DNA of 64,000 nucleotides from Bordetella avium (GTDB taxonomy: Bacteria; Pseudomonadota; Gammaproteobacteria; Burkholderiales; Burkholderiaceae_B). The position numbers were made by a program, and so were the translations under genes. Positions 16,941 through 26,921 of this stretch are shown here, one piece after another; the stretch's first letter is position 1; the number at the start of each line of letters is the position of its first letter. The stretch covers positions 1,550,001-1,614,000 of the forward strand of contig NZ_CP139969.1 of assembly GCF_034424645.1 (NCBI RefSeq), given 5' to 3'. Under the pieces are notes generated by a model. The model saw only the letters and a list, made by a program, of their open reading frames with translations, did no database searches and was not told where the DNA came from.

Positions 16941-18170
16941 ATGAGGGCAGAGGGCAGAGGGCAGGACGAGTGGTGGGCGAGAGATGATGCGTGGCGGGAA
17001 TCCGCTCGTATTGGCGATGAACGGCTTGCACGCATTCAGTCTCTAGATGGTTATTACGTTCTTTGGCCGCGTTACACCAGTGACTGGACCCTGCATTTGC
17101 ACGAGGTGCTAGGGTTTGTGTACCGGGACGATCCCCGCTTTCTTGGCTACTGCGTCGTCGGGGATGAGCCCTCCATGAAAGGTGCCATGGTGCCTGTCAT
17201 GCCGGTTCAGGAGGGGGGCATCTCAATGATGGATTTCCTCAAATTGCGCTCCAGAAATCCCAATATCGGCCTGGTTCATATGTCAGGAACGGTCGATGAA
17301 TGGGGAGCCTGGCGGCGCTTCAGTGGTCTGTATGATTTCCTGGCACTAATGGCCGCCCGTGATGCGCCGCATACTTGTGGCGTGCCAATTGGGCGTGAGC
17401 GCGAATACATGCTGCACAATCTGGATCGCTACCGGCGCTTGGTGCAAGGCATGGATGCGCTATCTCGCAACACCGTTGCGGCACGCATCCGGACGTTGCT
17501 GGAATGGGATCGCGGTTTTTTATTGCAGAGCATGATGCCGGTCGAGACCCAGTATTTCAATGGCTCTAATCCGCAATCGTCTTTTGTGCCGCGATCGCGT
17601 GAGGTCTATGCCGATATCGGCGCCAGCCAAGGCGAGGTGCTGGCCCGCATGGATGCCCTATTGCCCATGGACTCCGGCTCTCAGCTCTGGGCCTTTGAGC
17701 CTAACCGGATGGATTACAACAGCCTGCGCAAGCTGGCGGCCCTGGTTCCTTTAAAAGCCGAGCGTGTTGTAGTTGGGGCCGAGCAGGGTGGTAGTGTCGA
17801 TTTCTACACTAACCCGAATTATTCACACGGTTCGCACTTCGTGTCGCCATCGGCGAGTCCGGAATGGCGTGCGGCGCATGCCGACTGGATCGACGTGCTG
17901 CCGCAGGTGACGCTCGATCACTACATAGCTGATCCGATCACCATGCTCAAGGCCGATGTCGAAGGGGGCGAGTTGTCGGTGCTCCAGGGTGCGACCCGTC
18001 ATCTTGAGCGCCCGCAATGCCGGCTGGCTATCGCGGCTTATCATCAGCCCGAGGATCTGCTCGCTATTACGGATTTGATGAGTAGTCTGGGTCGCAAGCG
18101 CTTTTCGGTACGAGGCCACCATCCTACGCTCTGGGATATGGTGCTTTACGCGCACGAGGAGGAGGGCTAG
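16941..18170 (+). CDS. FkbM-family methyltransferase with unknown N-terminal domain
   Basis: About 409 residues. The C-terminal half (about 220-400) is a SAM-dependent FkbM-type methyltransferase: Y-A-D-I-G-A-S-Q-G-E (motif I), W-A-F-E-P-N-R, and L-K-A-D-V-E-G-G-E-L-S-V-L-Q-G-A, the family signature. Such enzymes often O-methylate sugars or other surface-glycan and natural-product precursors. I do not recognise the N-terminal half. The start is uncertain: ATG at 16941 follows GGTGGGTGA, while GTG at 16902 is in frame further upstream. Three GAGGGCA repeats lie directly after the chosen ATG. It stands alone between kup and argG with no glycan genes beside it. Confidence 0.75.
   Translation: MRAEGRGQDEWWARDDAWRESARIGDERLARIQSLDGYYVLWPRYTSDWTLHLHEVLGFVYRDDPRFLGYCVVGDEPSMKGAMVPVMPVQEGGISMMDFLKLRSRNPNIGLVHMSGTVDEWGAWRRFSGLYDFLALMAARDAPHTCGVPIGREREYMLHNLDRYRRLVQGMDALSRNTVAARIRTLLEWDRGFLLQSMMPVETQYFNGSNPQSSFVPRSREVYADIGASQGEVLARMDALLPMDSGSQLWAFEPNRMDYNSLRKLAALVPLKAERVVVGAEQGGSVDFYTNPNYSHGSHFVSPSASPEWRAAHADWIDVLPQVTLDHYIADPITMLKADVEGGELSVLQGATRHLERPQCRLAIAAYHQPEDLLAITDLMSSLGRKRFSVRGHHPTLWDMVLYAHEEEG
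16944..16964 (+). repeat. heptamer tandem repeat (GAGGGCA x3) at a gene start
   Basis: Three perfect copies of a 7-bp unit begin two codons' length inside the methyltransferase gene. Since 7 is not a multiple of 3, loss or gain of one copy would shift the reading frame. Confidence 0.85.
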
Positions 18171-18194
18171 GCATTTCCCGCGTTTCTCATGGCG

Positions 18195-18228
18195 AAAAAA
18201 ACTGGCTGCCCGTCAAGGCAGCCAGTTT
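18195..18228 (-). terminator. terminator of argG
   Basis: 12-bp stem AAACTGGCTGCC / GGCAGCCAGTTT with a 6-nt loop, followed on the minus strand by a T-run (read as A-run at 18195-18200). It lies 12 bases after the argG stop. Confidence 0.88.
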
Positions 18229-18239
18229 GGCCTAGCTTA

Positions 18240-19619
<1,380 letters not shown>

Positions 19620-19673
19620 CTATTTTAGCGCGTTTGCTTTCCCTCGCCGGCAGTCGGCAGGCCGTAAGGCGGG

Positions 19674-20615
19674 TCAGTGGATTTCGCCCAGGAGCAGGAA
19701 CTCCATCAGGGCTTTTTGCGCATGCATGCGGTTTTCGGCTTCATCCCAGACCACGCTTTGCGGGCCATCAATGACTTCGCCGGTGACTTCCTCGCCCCGG
19801 TGGGCCGGCAGGCAGTGCATGAAAACGGCGTTCGGATCTGCGGCGGCCATCATTTCGGCGTCTACGCACCAGTCCGCGAAGGCCTTGCGGCGCTCTTCGT
19901 TTTCAGCCTCGTAGCCCATGCTGGTCCAGACGTCGGTGGTGACCAGATGCGCGCCCTGGCAGGCTTGCATGGGATCTTTGAATTGCTTGAGCACCGACGG
20001 CGGGGGATTGCCGATGCGGGCGGGGTCAAGTTGGTAGCCGGCAGGGGTGGACACATGTAGCGTGAAGCCCAGCATTTCCGCTGCCTGCAGCCAGGTGTAG
20101 GACATATTATTGGCGTCGCCTACCCAGGCGACGATCCTGCCGGCGATGGACCCGCGGTGTTCGATATAGGTGAAGATGTCCGCCAGAATCTGGCAGGGGT
20201 GGTATTCGTTGGTCAGGCCATTGATGACGGGCACGCGAGAGTGCGCAGCGAACCGTTCGATGCGGGTTTGCTCGAAGGTGCGGATCATCACGATATCAAC
20301 CATGCGTGAGACGACGCGCGCAGTGTCTTCGATGGGCTCGGAGCGCCCCAGTTGGGAGTCGTTCGAGGTCAGATTGATGACCGAGCCGCCCATCTGATAC
20401 ATGCCTGCTTCGAATGACACACGTGTGCGTGTGCTGGCTTTCTCGAACACCATCGCCAGCGTGCGGTCGTGCAGCGGCATATGGGGTTCGTAGCGCTTGA
20501 ATTTGTCTTTGATGATGCGGGCGCGGTCCAGGACATAGCCGATCTCGCTGGCGGTGAGGTCTTTGAACTGCAGGAAATGCCGCAGGGGGCCGTTTTGCGT
20601 AGTGGGAAGGGTCAT
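19674..20615 (-). CDS. argF: ornithine carbamoyltransferase
   Basis: A 313-residue enzyme that forms citrulline from ornithine and carbamoyl phosphate. The carbamoyl-phosphate loop F-E-K-A-S-T-R-T-R-V-S-F-E is near residue 56. The motif H-P-C-Q-I-L-A-D is near 137, and H-C-L-P-A-H-R-G-E-E-V near 273 carries the ornithine-site cysteine. The frame stays open for 74 codons upstream, overlapping the gap to argD, but the ATG at 20615 gives the normal family length and N-terminus. It lies 53 bases downstream of argD and is probably co-transcribed with it. Confidence 0.95.
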   Translation of the reverse strand: MTLPTTQNGPLRHFLQFKDLTASEIGYVLDRARIIKDKFKRYEPHMPLHDRTLAMVFEKASTRTRVSFEAGMYQMGGSVINLTSNDSQLGRSEPIEDTARVVSRMVDIVMIRTFEQTRIERFAAHSRVPVINGLTNEYHPCQILADIFTYIEHRGSIAGRIVAWVGDANNMSYTWLQAAEMLGFTLHVSTPAGYQLDPARIGNPPPSVLKQFKDPMQACQGAHLVTTDVWTSMGYEAENEERRKAFADWCVDAEMMAAADPNAVFMHCLPAHRGEEVTGEVIDGPQSVVWDEAENRMHAQKALMEFLLLGEIH

Positions 20616-20668
20616 GTTGATGTCGCAGGTCGTTGGCGGTAGCGTGGATGAAGCCGTGCCGCCGGTAA

Positions 20669-21865
20669 TTATGCTTGTTCGGCCAGGAATGTTTTGATGA
20701 GGGGTACGAGAAGAGCCACGATGCGGTCTGCTTCTGCCTGGCTCAGGATGAGTGGCGGCAGCAGGCGGACCACGCGGTCTCGTGTCACGTTGATGAGCAG
20801 GCCGGCCTCCAGGGCGCGCAGCGCCAACACGCCGCAAGGGCGGTTGAGCGCGATGCCGAGCATCAGGCCGCGCCCACGGACTTCTTCGACGCCGGGGGTG
20901 TCTGCCAGCGCCAGGGTCAGGGCGTTTTTGAGGTGGGCGCCCACCTGTTCGGCGTTATTCAACAGGCCGTCCTGTTCGAGCGCGTCGAGTACGGCCAGGC
21001 CGGCAGCGCAGGCGAGCGGCCCGCCGCCAAAGGTTGTGCCATGGCTGCCCGGGGTCAGCACGCCAGCGGCCGGACCGCTTGCCAGCATCGCGCCGATCGG
21101 CACGCCGCCAGCGAGGCCCTTGGCCAGCGTCATGACATCAGGTTGGATGCCTGCCCATTGATGAGCAAACCACCTGCCGGTGCGGCCGATACCGGATTGC
21201 ACCTCGTCGATCATGAGCAGCCATCCGCGCTCCGTGCAGAGTTCGCGCAGACCTTGTAGGTATTCGATATCGGAAGGCCGTATGCCGCCTTCGCCTTGCA
21301 GGACTTCCAGCAGCACTGCCGCCACTCGGCCCTCGCGATCACCGGCCTCGCGCACGGCGTTCAGATCGTTATAAGGTACCTGAATGAAGCCCGTGGGCAG
21401 TGGTTCAAAGCCTTTGCGTGCTTTTTCACTGCCTGTGGCGGCGAGCGTGCCCAGCGTTCGGCCATGCCACGACGATTCCATCGTGATGATATGGGCGTGG
21501 GTATTGCCCTGTTGCCAGGCATAGTAACGGGCCAGCTTGATGGCGGCTTCGTTTGCTTCCGAGCCGCTGTTGCAAAACGCCACTTCCTGCATGCCTGACA
21601 GGGTCGTCAGCTTTGTCGCCAGTGCGGTCTGCTGCGGAATGTCGTAGAGGTTGGAGGTATGAATGAGTCGGGCGGCCTGCTCCGAGATGGCGCGCACCAG
21701 GCGCGGATGACCGTGCCCCAGGCAGGACACGCCGATGCCTGCCAGTGCATCAAGGTATTGGCGACCCTCAGGGTCCCATAACCATACGCCTTCACCGTGC
21801 GTGAAGGACACGGGCAGGCGTGAGTAGATATTGGCCAAAGGCGAGTGCATCGTGGCGTGATCCAT
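20669..21865 (-). CDS. argD: acetylornithine aminotransferase (class III)
   Basis: A 398-residue class III aminotransferase. It starts with N-I-Y-S-R-L-P-V-S-F, then G-x-G-V-W-L-W-D-x-E-G-R-x-Y-L-D-x-L-A-G-I-G-V, and has N-S-G-S-E-A-N-E-A-A-I-K, M-I-D-E-V-Q-S-G-I-G-R-T-G, and the PLP lysine in L-A-K-G-L-A-G-G-V-P-I-G-A. It is the first gene of the argD-argF(-argG) run, and it converts N-acetylglutamate semialdehyde to N-acetylornithine; related enzymes also serve lysine synthesis. Its start region is divergent from the DUF3579 gene across about 140 bases, which must hold both promoters. Confidence 0.92.
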   Translation of the reverse strand: MDHATMHSPLANIYSRLPVSFTHGEGVWLWDPEGRQYLDALAGIGVSCLGHGHPRLVRAISEQAARLIHTSNLYDIPQQTALATKLTTLSGMQEVAFCNSGSEANEAAIKLARYYAWQQGNTHAHIITMESSWHGRTLGTLAATGSEKARKGFEPLPTGFIQVPYNDLNAVREAGDREGRVAAVLLEVLQGEGGIRPSDIEYLQGLRELCTERGWLLMIDEVQSGIGRTGRWFAHQWAGIQPDVMTLAKGLAGGVPIGAMLASGPAAGVLTPGSHGTTFGGGPLACAAGLAVLDALEQDGLLNNAEQVGAHLKNALTLALADTPGVEEVRGRGLMLGIALNRPCGVLALRALEAGLLINVTRDRVVRLLPPLILSQAEADRIVALLVPLIKTFLAEQA

Positions 21866-22007
21866 GAGAAAAGCCCGGGGGCGGCCGCGTCATCCTCGGC
21901 GAGGGAAGCGGACTAAAGGGTCAATCATATACAATTCGCGGCGCGGGTCGCATGTTTGAGACGCGGCCGATCTGGCGTCCGCGCGCGCAGCCCGTTGTGA
22001 AGGTTCC

Positions 22008-22298
22008 ATGGCAACTCGCGTCAAACAATTCGTAATTCACGGCGTTACCGAGAGTGGTGCGCGTTTTCGGCCCAGCGATTGGGCAGAGCGTCTGGCTGGC
22101 GTGATGGCCCAGTTCAGGCCGCCCGGCAGCGCGGGCAACCACCTCACTTATTCGCCGTATGTGCTGCCGGTGGTGATCGACGGCGTGCGGGGTATCGTGG
22201 TCGATCTCCGTTTGCGCGAACTTGAGCCGCTGGCTTATAAGTTCGTGGTCGATTTCGCCCGCGACAATGGCCTCAGGACGGAAGAAAGGGAAGTCTGA
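22008..22298 (+). CDS. DUF3579 domain protein
   Basis: A 96-residue protein matching the small DUF3579 family of beta-proteobacteria. The order F-V-I-H-G-V-T-E-S-G-x-x-F-R-P-S-D-W-A-E-R-L, then Y-S-P-Y-V-L-P-V-V-I-D-G-V-R-G-I-V-V-D, then Y-K-F-V-V-D-F-A-R-D-N, covers the whole domain. No signal peptide or membrane helix is seen. No function is established as far as I know. Its place divergent from argD is conserved in related genomes by my recollection, which hints at a link with arginine or nitrogen metabolism but does not prove one. Confidence 0.88.
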   Translation: MATRVKQFVIHGVTESGARFRPSDWAERLAGVMAQFRPPGSAGNHLTYSPYVLPVVIDGVRGIVVDLRLRELEPLAYKFVVDFARDNGLRTEEREV

Positions 22299-22310
22299 GT
22301 CCGGGTGCGC

Positions 22311-22341
22311 AGGCATCTGCCCCCTGTGCGGGCGGATGCCT
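22311..22341 (+). terminator. possible terminator of the DUF3579 gene
   Basis: AGGCATC-T-GCCC pairs with GGGC-G-GATGCCT across a short loop, 13 bases after the stop codon. There is no T-run, so it may be only a 3' stabilising hairpin. Confidence 0.4.
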
Positions 22342-22369
22342 GTCGTGCTGCGCCCAGAGCAGCCTGGGC

Positions 22370-23315
22370 TTAGACGGGGGTAATGACTTTGCCGTCGGCA
22401 AACCAGGCGGCCAGGTTCTCAAGCATCAAGTCCTCCATCGCCAGCCTTGTCTCGAAGGTTGCGCTGCCGAGGTGCGGCAGTACAACGGTCTGATCGGTGG
22501 TTTTCAGGAAGTCAGGTACTTTGGGTTCGTGTTCGAACACATCCAGGGCGGCGAAGCCCAGCTCGCCGGATTCCAGCAGAGACACCAGCGCCGTTTCGTC
22601 GATGACCGGCCCGCGCGCAATGTTGACGATGATGCCTTTGGGGCCGAGCGCTTTCATGACTTCGCGACTGACCAGATGGCGTGTGCCGGGGCCACCCACC
22701 GTGGCGACGATCAGGATCGGCCCACTCGGCCAGTTCGCTTAGGTTGGCGGCATAGCCATAGCTCACATCAGTGCGCTGGCGGCGGTTGTGATAACGCACT
22801 TCCATGTCAAAGCCTGCGCCACGCCGGGCGATGGCTTCGCCAATACGGCCCAGTCCGATCACGCCTAGTTTCTTGCCGCTGACTCGCATGCCTAGCGGGA
22901 GGCTGCCGTGCACCTGGCCCCACTGGCCTGCGCGGACAAAGCGTTCGCCCTGACCCATGCGGCGTGCGGCCGAGATCAGCAGGCCCCAGGCAAGATCGGC
23001 GACGCAATCGGTCAACACGTCGGGCGTGTTGCTGACTTGCACGCCGCGTCGATGGGCCGCTTCGACATTAATGGTTTCGTAGCCCACGCCCCAACTGCAA
23101 ATCGCTTTCAGATCGGGCAGGGCGTTGATCAGTTCGGCTGACGCTCCTGTGCTTGCCGAGGTGACCAGCGCCGTCACGCCGCGGCCCAGCTCAGTCAGAG
23201 GGCGGTCTGCGTGTTTCCATAGTTCGATGACGTCATAGGCCTCAGCCAGACGTTGATTGGCCGAAGGCGAGCCGGCTAGTGAGCCCACCTGGATGATGCG
23301 ATGTTTGCCTATCAT
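22370..23315 (-). pseudogene. 2-hydroxyacid dehydrogenase, frameshifted
   Basis: Two adjoining frames together make a full D-isomer-specific 2-hydroxyacid dehydrogenase of about 315 residues (glyoxylate/hydroxypyruvate reductase-like). The first (from ATG 23315) has the substrate domain and the NAD loop L-G-V-I-G-L-G-R-I-G-E-A-I-A. The second has the catalytic residues: Arg in V-N-I-A-R-G-P-V-I-D-E and His in P-H-L-G-S-A-T. The frame breaks near 22715, where the expected A-D-I-L-I-V-A-T-V-G-G reads through only if one base is removed or two are added. As written, the first frame runs on with unrelated residues and lacks the active site. A sequencing error is possible. Confidence 0.85.
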
Positions 23316-23481
23316 GGCGTCCGACGTAGTTGAGTGGCAAAGCAAAAATGCTACTCGATTCGGCGCTGGTTCGGGGACGCACTGCGTTCATCAAGGGGGG
23401 CGCCGCAAGCGTGGTGAGGCATTTGGGCTTTTGCGCTCAGTAGTTGCACGCAGTAGTTGCGCTCAATAGTTGCGCCCCAAT

Positions 23482-23516
23482 AAAAAAAGGATGCCCGGTG
23501 AGGCATCCCTTTTTTA
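23482..23516 (-). terminator. terminator downstream of rpsT (bidirectional)
   Basis: GGATGCC / GGCATCC stem with loop CGGTGA, flanked by seven A and seven T. On the minus strand it follows the rpsT stop by about 55 bases. Confidence 0.85.
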
Positions 23517-23572
23517 TTGCCGTATTCGTATGCTGCCCAAGCCTCAAGCTGAGGCGCAGGGCGGCATGCTGC

Positions 23573-23836
23573 TTAGGCGAGCGCCTTGACAGCGGCGGCC
23601 AGACGGCTCTTGTGGCGAGCAGCCTTGTTCTTGTGGATGATGTTTTTGTCAGCCACGCGGTCGATAACGCTGCTGGCTTTACGCAGCGTTTCGCCAGCCA
23701 CAGCCTTGTCGCCGGTAGCGATGGCCTGACGGACGCGCTTGATAGCGGTACGCAGCATCGAGCGCAGGCTGGAGTTGTGCTTGTTACGCTCAACCGATTG
23801 GCGAGCGCGCTTGCGAGCTTGGGCGGTATTGGCCAT
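23573..23836 (-). CDS. rpsT: 30S ribosomal protein S20
   Basis: An 87-residue, very basic alpha-helical protein starting [14 protein letters not shown] and containing [14 protein letters not shown], the S20 signature, and ending in [13 protein letters not shown]. It binds 16S rRNA early in assembly of the small subunit. It is a single-gene unit with its own promoter and terminator. murJ, a frequent neighbour of rpsT, lies upstream on the same strand but is separated by the fecR gene. Confidence 0.97.
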   Translation of the reverse strand: MANTAQARKRARQSVERNKHNSSLRSMLRTAIKRVRQAIATGDKAVAGETLRKASSVIDRVADKNIIHKNKAARHKSRLAAAVKALA

Positions 23837-23872
23837 GTTGCTTAGAAGTTAGTGAATTCGGCAAAGTCAGCT

Positions 23873-23900
23873 ATTTTATCAAGCTGAGCGGAAAATGCAA
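23873..23900 (-). promoter_or_regulatory. predicted promoter of rpsT
   Basis: On the minus strand TTGCAT (23900-23895), a 16-bp spacer and TAAAAT (23878-23873), about 37 bases before the ATG. Good match to sigma-70 elements; not tested. Confidence 0.55.
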
Positions 23901-24037
23901 GTCACTTGGCGCAAGGCTTACGGCGGGAGGAGTACCGAGGCGATGACCAAGTGGGAGCAGGGCCGTAGTGTAACGCGTACTGGAACAAATGCAGGCATTA
24001 ATGCGCAAATGAATGCAAATGAATGTTCTGCTGTGGT

Positions 24038-25057
24038 TCAGGCGGACGCAATATCGATCGCCACGAACCAAGGCGTGAGGCGCTGGATGGCAATAGGCAT
24101 GCGCTCGCTTAGCGCTTGCAGGGCCGCATCGGAGTCATCCAGGGGATACATGCCCGTTACAGGTAATCCGCCAGCGGCCATCGATACGCGCAGCGTTCCA
24201 TGACGGTAGGGGCGCAATGCCGCGACAATTTCGGCCAATGGGCGGCCATTGGCATTGATCCAGCCGCCTTCCCACGCCGCCTCGGCGGCGAGCTCGGGGC
24301 GCGCGGCGTCGAGCCGGGCGGCGTCAAAGCGCGCGCCGAAGCCTTGCGGAATATGACCTCGTGCGCCGTCAACGGTTTCAACCACCAGGTCACCCTCATG
24401 GGCGACAACCAGTGTGCGGCGGACCTGCTGACGCACCATATAGCGTTTGCCGTTCGATTGCACTAGGCCTTCGGCCGTTTCAACGACAAAGGGCCGGTTC
24501 GGATCATCAGGGGCGGTCACGGAGACGGCGCCCTCAAGCAGCATCAAGCGCCGGGAGGTGGCGGTGAACTCGAGATTGACCCGGCTGCGTGCGTCGAGCA
24601 GCAGTTCGGTACCGTCTGTGAGTTGATAGCGGCGACGCTCTCCTGTTGCGGTCGCGGTATCGGCGGCCACGCTGGAGAGCGGATAAAAATCGCGGATCGC
24701 CATCAGCGCTCCGGCGCCTGCTGCTGCCGTGAGGGCGAGGGCGCTGGCCAGAAAACGACGGCGCGGCGGCGCTGCCTCTTCATGAGCGGGATGATGCGTC
24801 TGGGCGGGCGCCACCGGGCTGGACGGCGTGCGCTGGTAACCCAGGGGGTAGGCATCGCCAAGACGGCCGGCCATCGAGTTGCCCAAGGTATGGGAAACTT
24901 GCTGCCAGGCGCTCTCATGCTCGGGGCTGGCTTCACGCCATGCCATGAAATTGGCGTAATCACGCCGGGTTGCTCGGCCTGAACGCAACAGGAGCAACCA
25001 ATCAATGACCTGGTCCGAGAGCGGCGGTATGTCGGTGGATCTCACTTCTTTTTCCAC
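24038..25057 (-). CDS. FecR-family anti-sigma factor / sensor (no sigma gene adjacent)
   Basis: A 339-residue FecR-type protein. The cytoplasmic N-terminus (about 1-90) has L-S-D-Q-V-I-D-W-L-L-L-L-R-S-G and a W-R-E-A-S-P-E-H-E-S-A-W-Q-Q motif, which in FecR proteins contacts the ECF sigma factor. R-R-R-F-L-A-S-A-L-A-L-T-A-A-A-G (about 99-114) is a membrane segment with a Tat-like twin arginine. The FecR domain (about 135-235) has D-G-T-E-L-L-L-D-A-R-S and L-L-E-G-A-V-S-V. A C-terminal secretin/STN-like region follows. Normally an ECF sigma gene precedes and a TonB receptor follows; here murJ lies upstream and rpsT downstream. Confidence 0.88.
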   Translation of the reverse strand: MEKEVRSTDIPPLSDQVIDWLLLLRSGRATRRDYANFMAWREASPEHESAWQQVSHTLGNSMAGRLGDAYPLGYQRTPSSPVAPAQTHHPAHEEAAPPRRRFLASALALTAAAGAGALMAIRDFYPLSSVAADTATATGERRRYQLTDGTELLLDARSRVNLEFTATSRRLMLLEGAVSVTAPDDPNRPFVVETAEGLVQSNGKRYMVRQQVRRTLVVAHEGDLVVETVDGARGHIPQGFGARFDAARLDAARPELAAEAAWEGGWINANGRPLAEIVAALRPYRHGTLRVSMAAGGLPVTGMYPLDDSDAALQALSERMPIAIQRLTPWFVAIDIASA

Positions 25058-25301
25058 GCTGGACCCCGCGGGGCCTCAGTAATGCAGTTAGCAAATCATA
25101 GTGTTTTTTACCAAAACTTACGCTAGCGTAGCAGGGTCTGTCCGTTACACCAATGGACTCGGCCACTTTTTTTCCTAGCCATTTCGTTTTGTTGCAATAC
25201 TAAGAAATATAGTATCTTAAGTTCAAAAATGTTTCAAAGCGCAGGGGGCGACAGCGCATCGGGTCGGGCCTAGCAATCTCAGGCGTCGAGCTGGCGCGTA
25301 A

Positions 25302-26861
25302 TCAGTTGAGAGACCGGCGGGTGAAATCGCGGGGGCGCATGCCCATGATGAAAAGCACGCCGAAATAGGCGGCGCCACAGGCGGCCAGAACGGCTGCCAG
25401 CCAGCCGGCTCGCAGCCACGGCGTGTCCCTCAGGGCGATCCAGTTCAGGTGGTGGTCGGCCCAGAGCAGCACGGCGGCCAGCGCCAGCAGGGCAGGGACA
25501 ATGCGCAGCAGAAAGCCCAGCCATTGTTTGTCCGGTTGATAGACGTCCCGGCGGCGCAGGCCGATCAGCAGCAGCAGGGCGTTAATGCAGGCGCCGAGGC
25601 CGATCGCCAGCGCCAGACCGGCATGGGCCAGCAAAGGCACGAAGATGGCGTTCATGACCTGAGTGAGCACCAGCACCAGCACCGCGATTTTCACGGGTGT
25701 GCGAATGTCTTGCTTGGCGTAAAAACCTGGGGCGAGAATCTTGACCGATAGCAGGCCGATCAAGCCTACCGAATAGGCGATGACAGCCAGCCGTGTCTGC
25801 TGGACATCGCTGGCCTGGAAGGCGCCATAGTGAAATAGGGTGGCGACCAGACCATCGGACAGCAGCATCATGCCCAGTGCGGCGGGCAGGCCCAGCAAGA
25901 GGGTCATGCGCAGCCCCCAATCCAGGAGCGCGCTGTAAGCGGCGCGATCTTCGCGTGCGTGAGCGGCAGACAGGCTGGGCAGTAACACGGTGCCCAATGC
26001 CACGCCGAGCAGGGCGGTGGGGAATTCCATCAGGCGGTCGGCGAAAGACAGCCAGGTCACGCTTCCCGGGGTGAGCCAGGTTGCGATATTGGTATTGATG
26101 AGCAGCGAGATCTGCGCTACCGACACCCCTAGGGTGGCAGGCGCCATCTGACGCAGAATGTGGCGCACCGTGGGATCGCTCCAGGCGTCGCGTACGCGTA
26201 AGGTAAAGCGCGGCAGCATGCCCAGCCGGGCGAGCGCCATCCATTGGATGAGCAGTTGCAAAATGCCGCCCGCCATGACGCCGGCGGCCAGGGCGTAAAT
26301 CGGAACTTCCAGGCGCGGCGCCAGCCAGATGGCCGCCCCAATCATGGAGAGATTGAGCAGTACCGGCGTGAAAGCGGGCACGGCGAACTTACGCCAGGTG
26401 TTCAGTACGCCAGAGGCGAAAGCCACCAAAGACATACATAGGATGTAGGGGAACATCACCCGCGTCATCCAGACCGCAGCGCCGAATTCTGCGCCGCGGT
26501 CTGCCCCGCGCAGGCCGCTGGCCATGGCGCTGACGACCCAGGGAGCGGCGACGATGCCGAGCAAAGTCACGCTCATGAGCGCCAGAGTCAGGATCAGGGC
26601 GACGCGGTCGAGCAAGACGCGTACCCCATCATCGCCATGCTGAGTACGCGCAGCCCCCAGAATGGGCACGAAGGCCTGGGCAAAAGCACCTTCGGCGAAT
26701 AGCCGCCGCAGCAAATTGGGAATACGGAATGCGATCCAGAAGGCATCGGTCAGCGCGCCAGCGCCGAATGCCCTCGCAATCAGAATGTCGCGGACCAGCC
26801 CTGTGATACGCGATAGCAGCGTGAAACTGCTGACCGTTGCGGCCGAGCGGAACAATGCCAT
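25302..26861 (-). CDS. murJ: lipid II flippase MurJ
   Basis: A 519-residue inner-membrane protein with about fourteen helices, which moves lipid II across the membrane for peptidoglycan synthesis. It begins M-A-L-F-R-S-A-A-T-V-S-S-F-T-L-L-S-R-I-T-G and continues with R-D-I-L-I-A-R-A-F-G-A-G, T-D-A-F-W-I-A-F-R-I-P-N-L-L-R-R-L-F-A-E-G-A-F, the MurJ/MviN signature. The ATG at 26861 gives this start; 16 more upstream codons are open but cross the terminator hairpin. It reads in the same direction as fecR and rpsT, with a 244-base AT-rich gap after it. Confidence 0.95.
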   Translation of the reverse strand: MALFRSAATVSSFTLLSRITGLVRDILIARAFGAGALTDAFWIAFRIPNLLRRLFAEGAFAQAFVPILGAARTQHGDDGVRVLLDRVALILTLALMSVTLLGIVAAPWVVSAMASGLRGADRGAEFGAAVWMTRVMFPYILCMSLVAFASGVLNTWRKFAVPAFTPVLLNLSMIGAAIWLAPRLEVPIYALAAGVMAGGILQLLIQWMALARLGMLPRFTLRVRDAWSDPTVRHILRQMAPATLGVSVAQISLLINTNIATWLTPGSVTWLSFADRLMEFPTALLGVALGTVLLPSLSAAHAREDRAAYSALLDWGLRMTLLLGLPAALGMMLLSDGLVATLFHYGAFQASDVQQTRLAVIAYSVGLIGLLSVKILAPGFYAKQDIRTPVKIAVLVLVLTQVMNAIFVPLLAHAGLALAIGLGACINALLLLIGLRRRDVYQPDKQWLGFLLRIVPALLALAAVLLWADHHLNWIALRDTPWLRAGWLAAVLAACGAAYFGVLFIMGMRPRDFTRRSLN

Positions 26862-26875
26862 GAGGAAACTTGAGC

Positions 26876-26905
26876 AAAAAAACGTGCCGACGGACGCCGG
26901 CACGT
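26876..26905 (-). terminator. terminator after the SDR dehydrogenase gene
   Basis: On the minus strand ACGTGCCG / CGGCACGT with an 8-nt loop then seven T. It lies between the SDR stop (26922) and the murJ start. Confidence 0.8.
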
Positions 26906-26921
26906 GCAACAGCTTGCGAGT

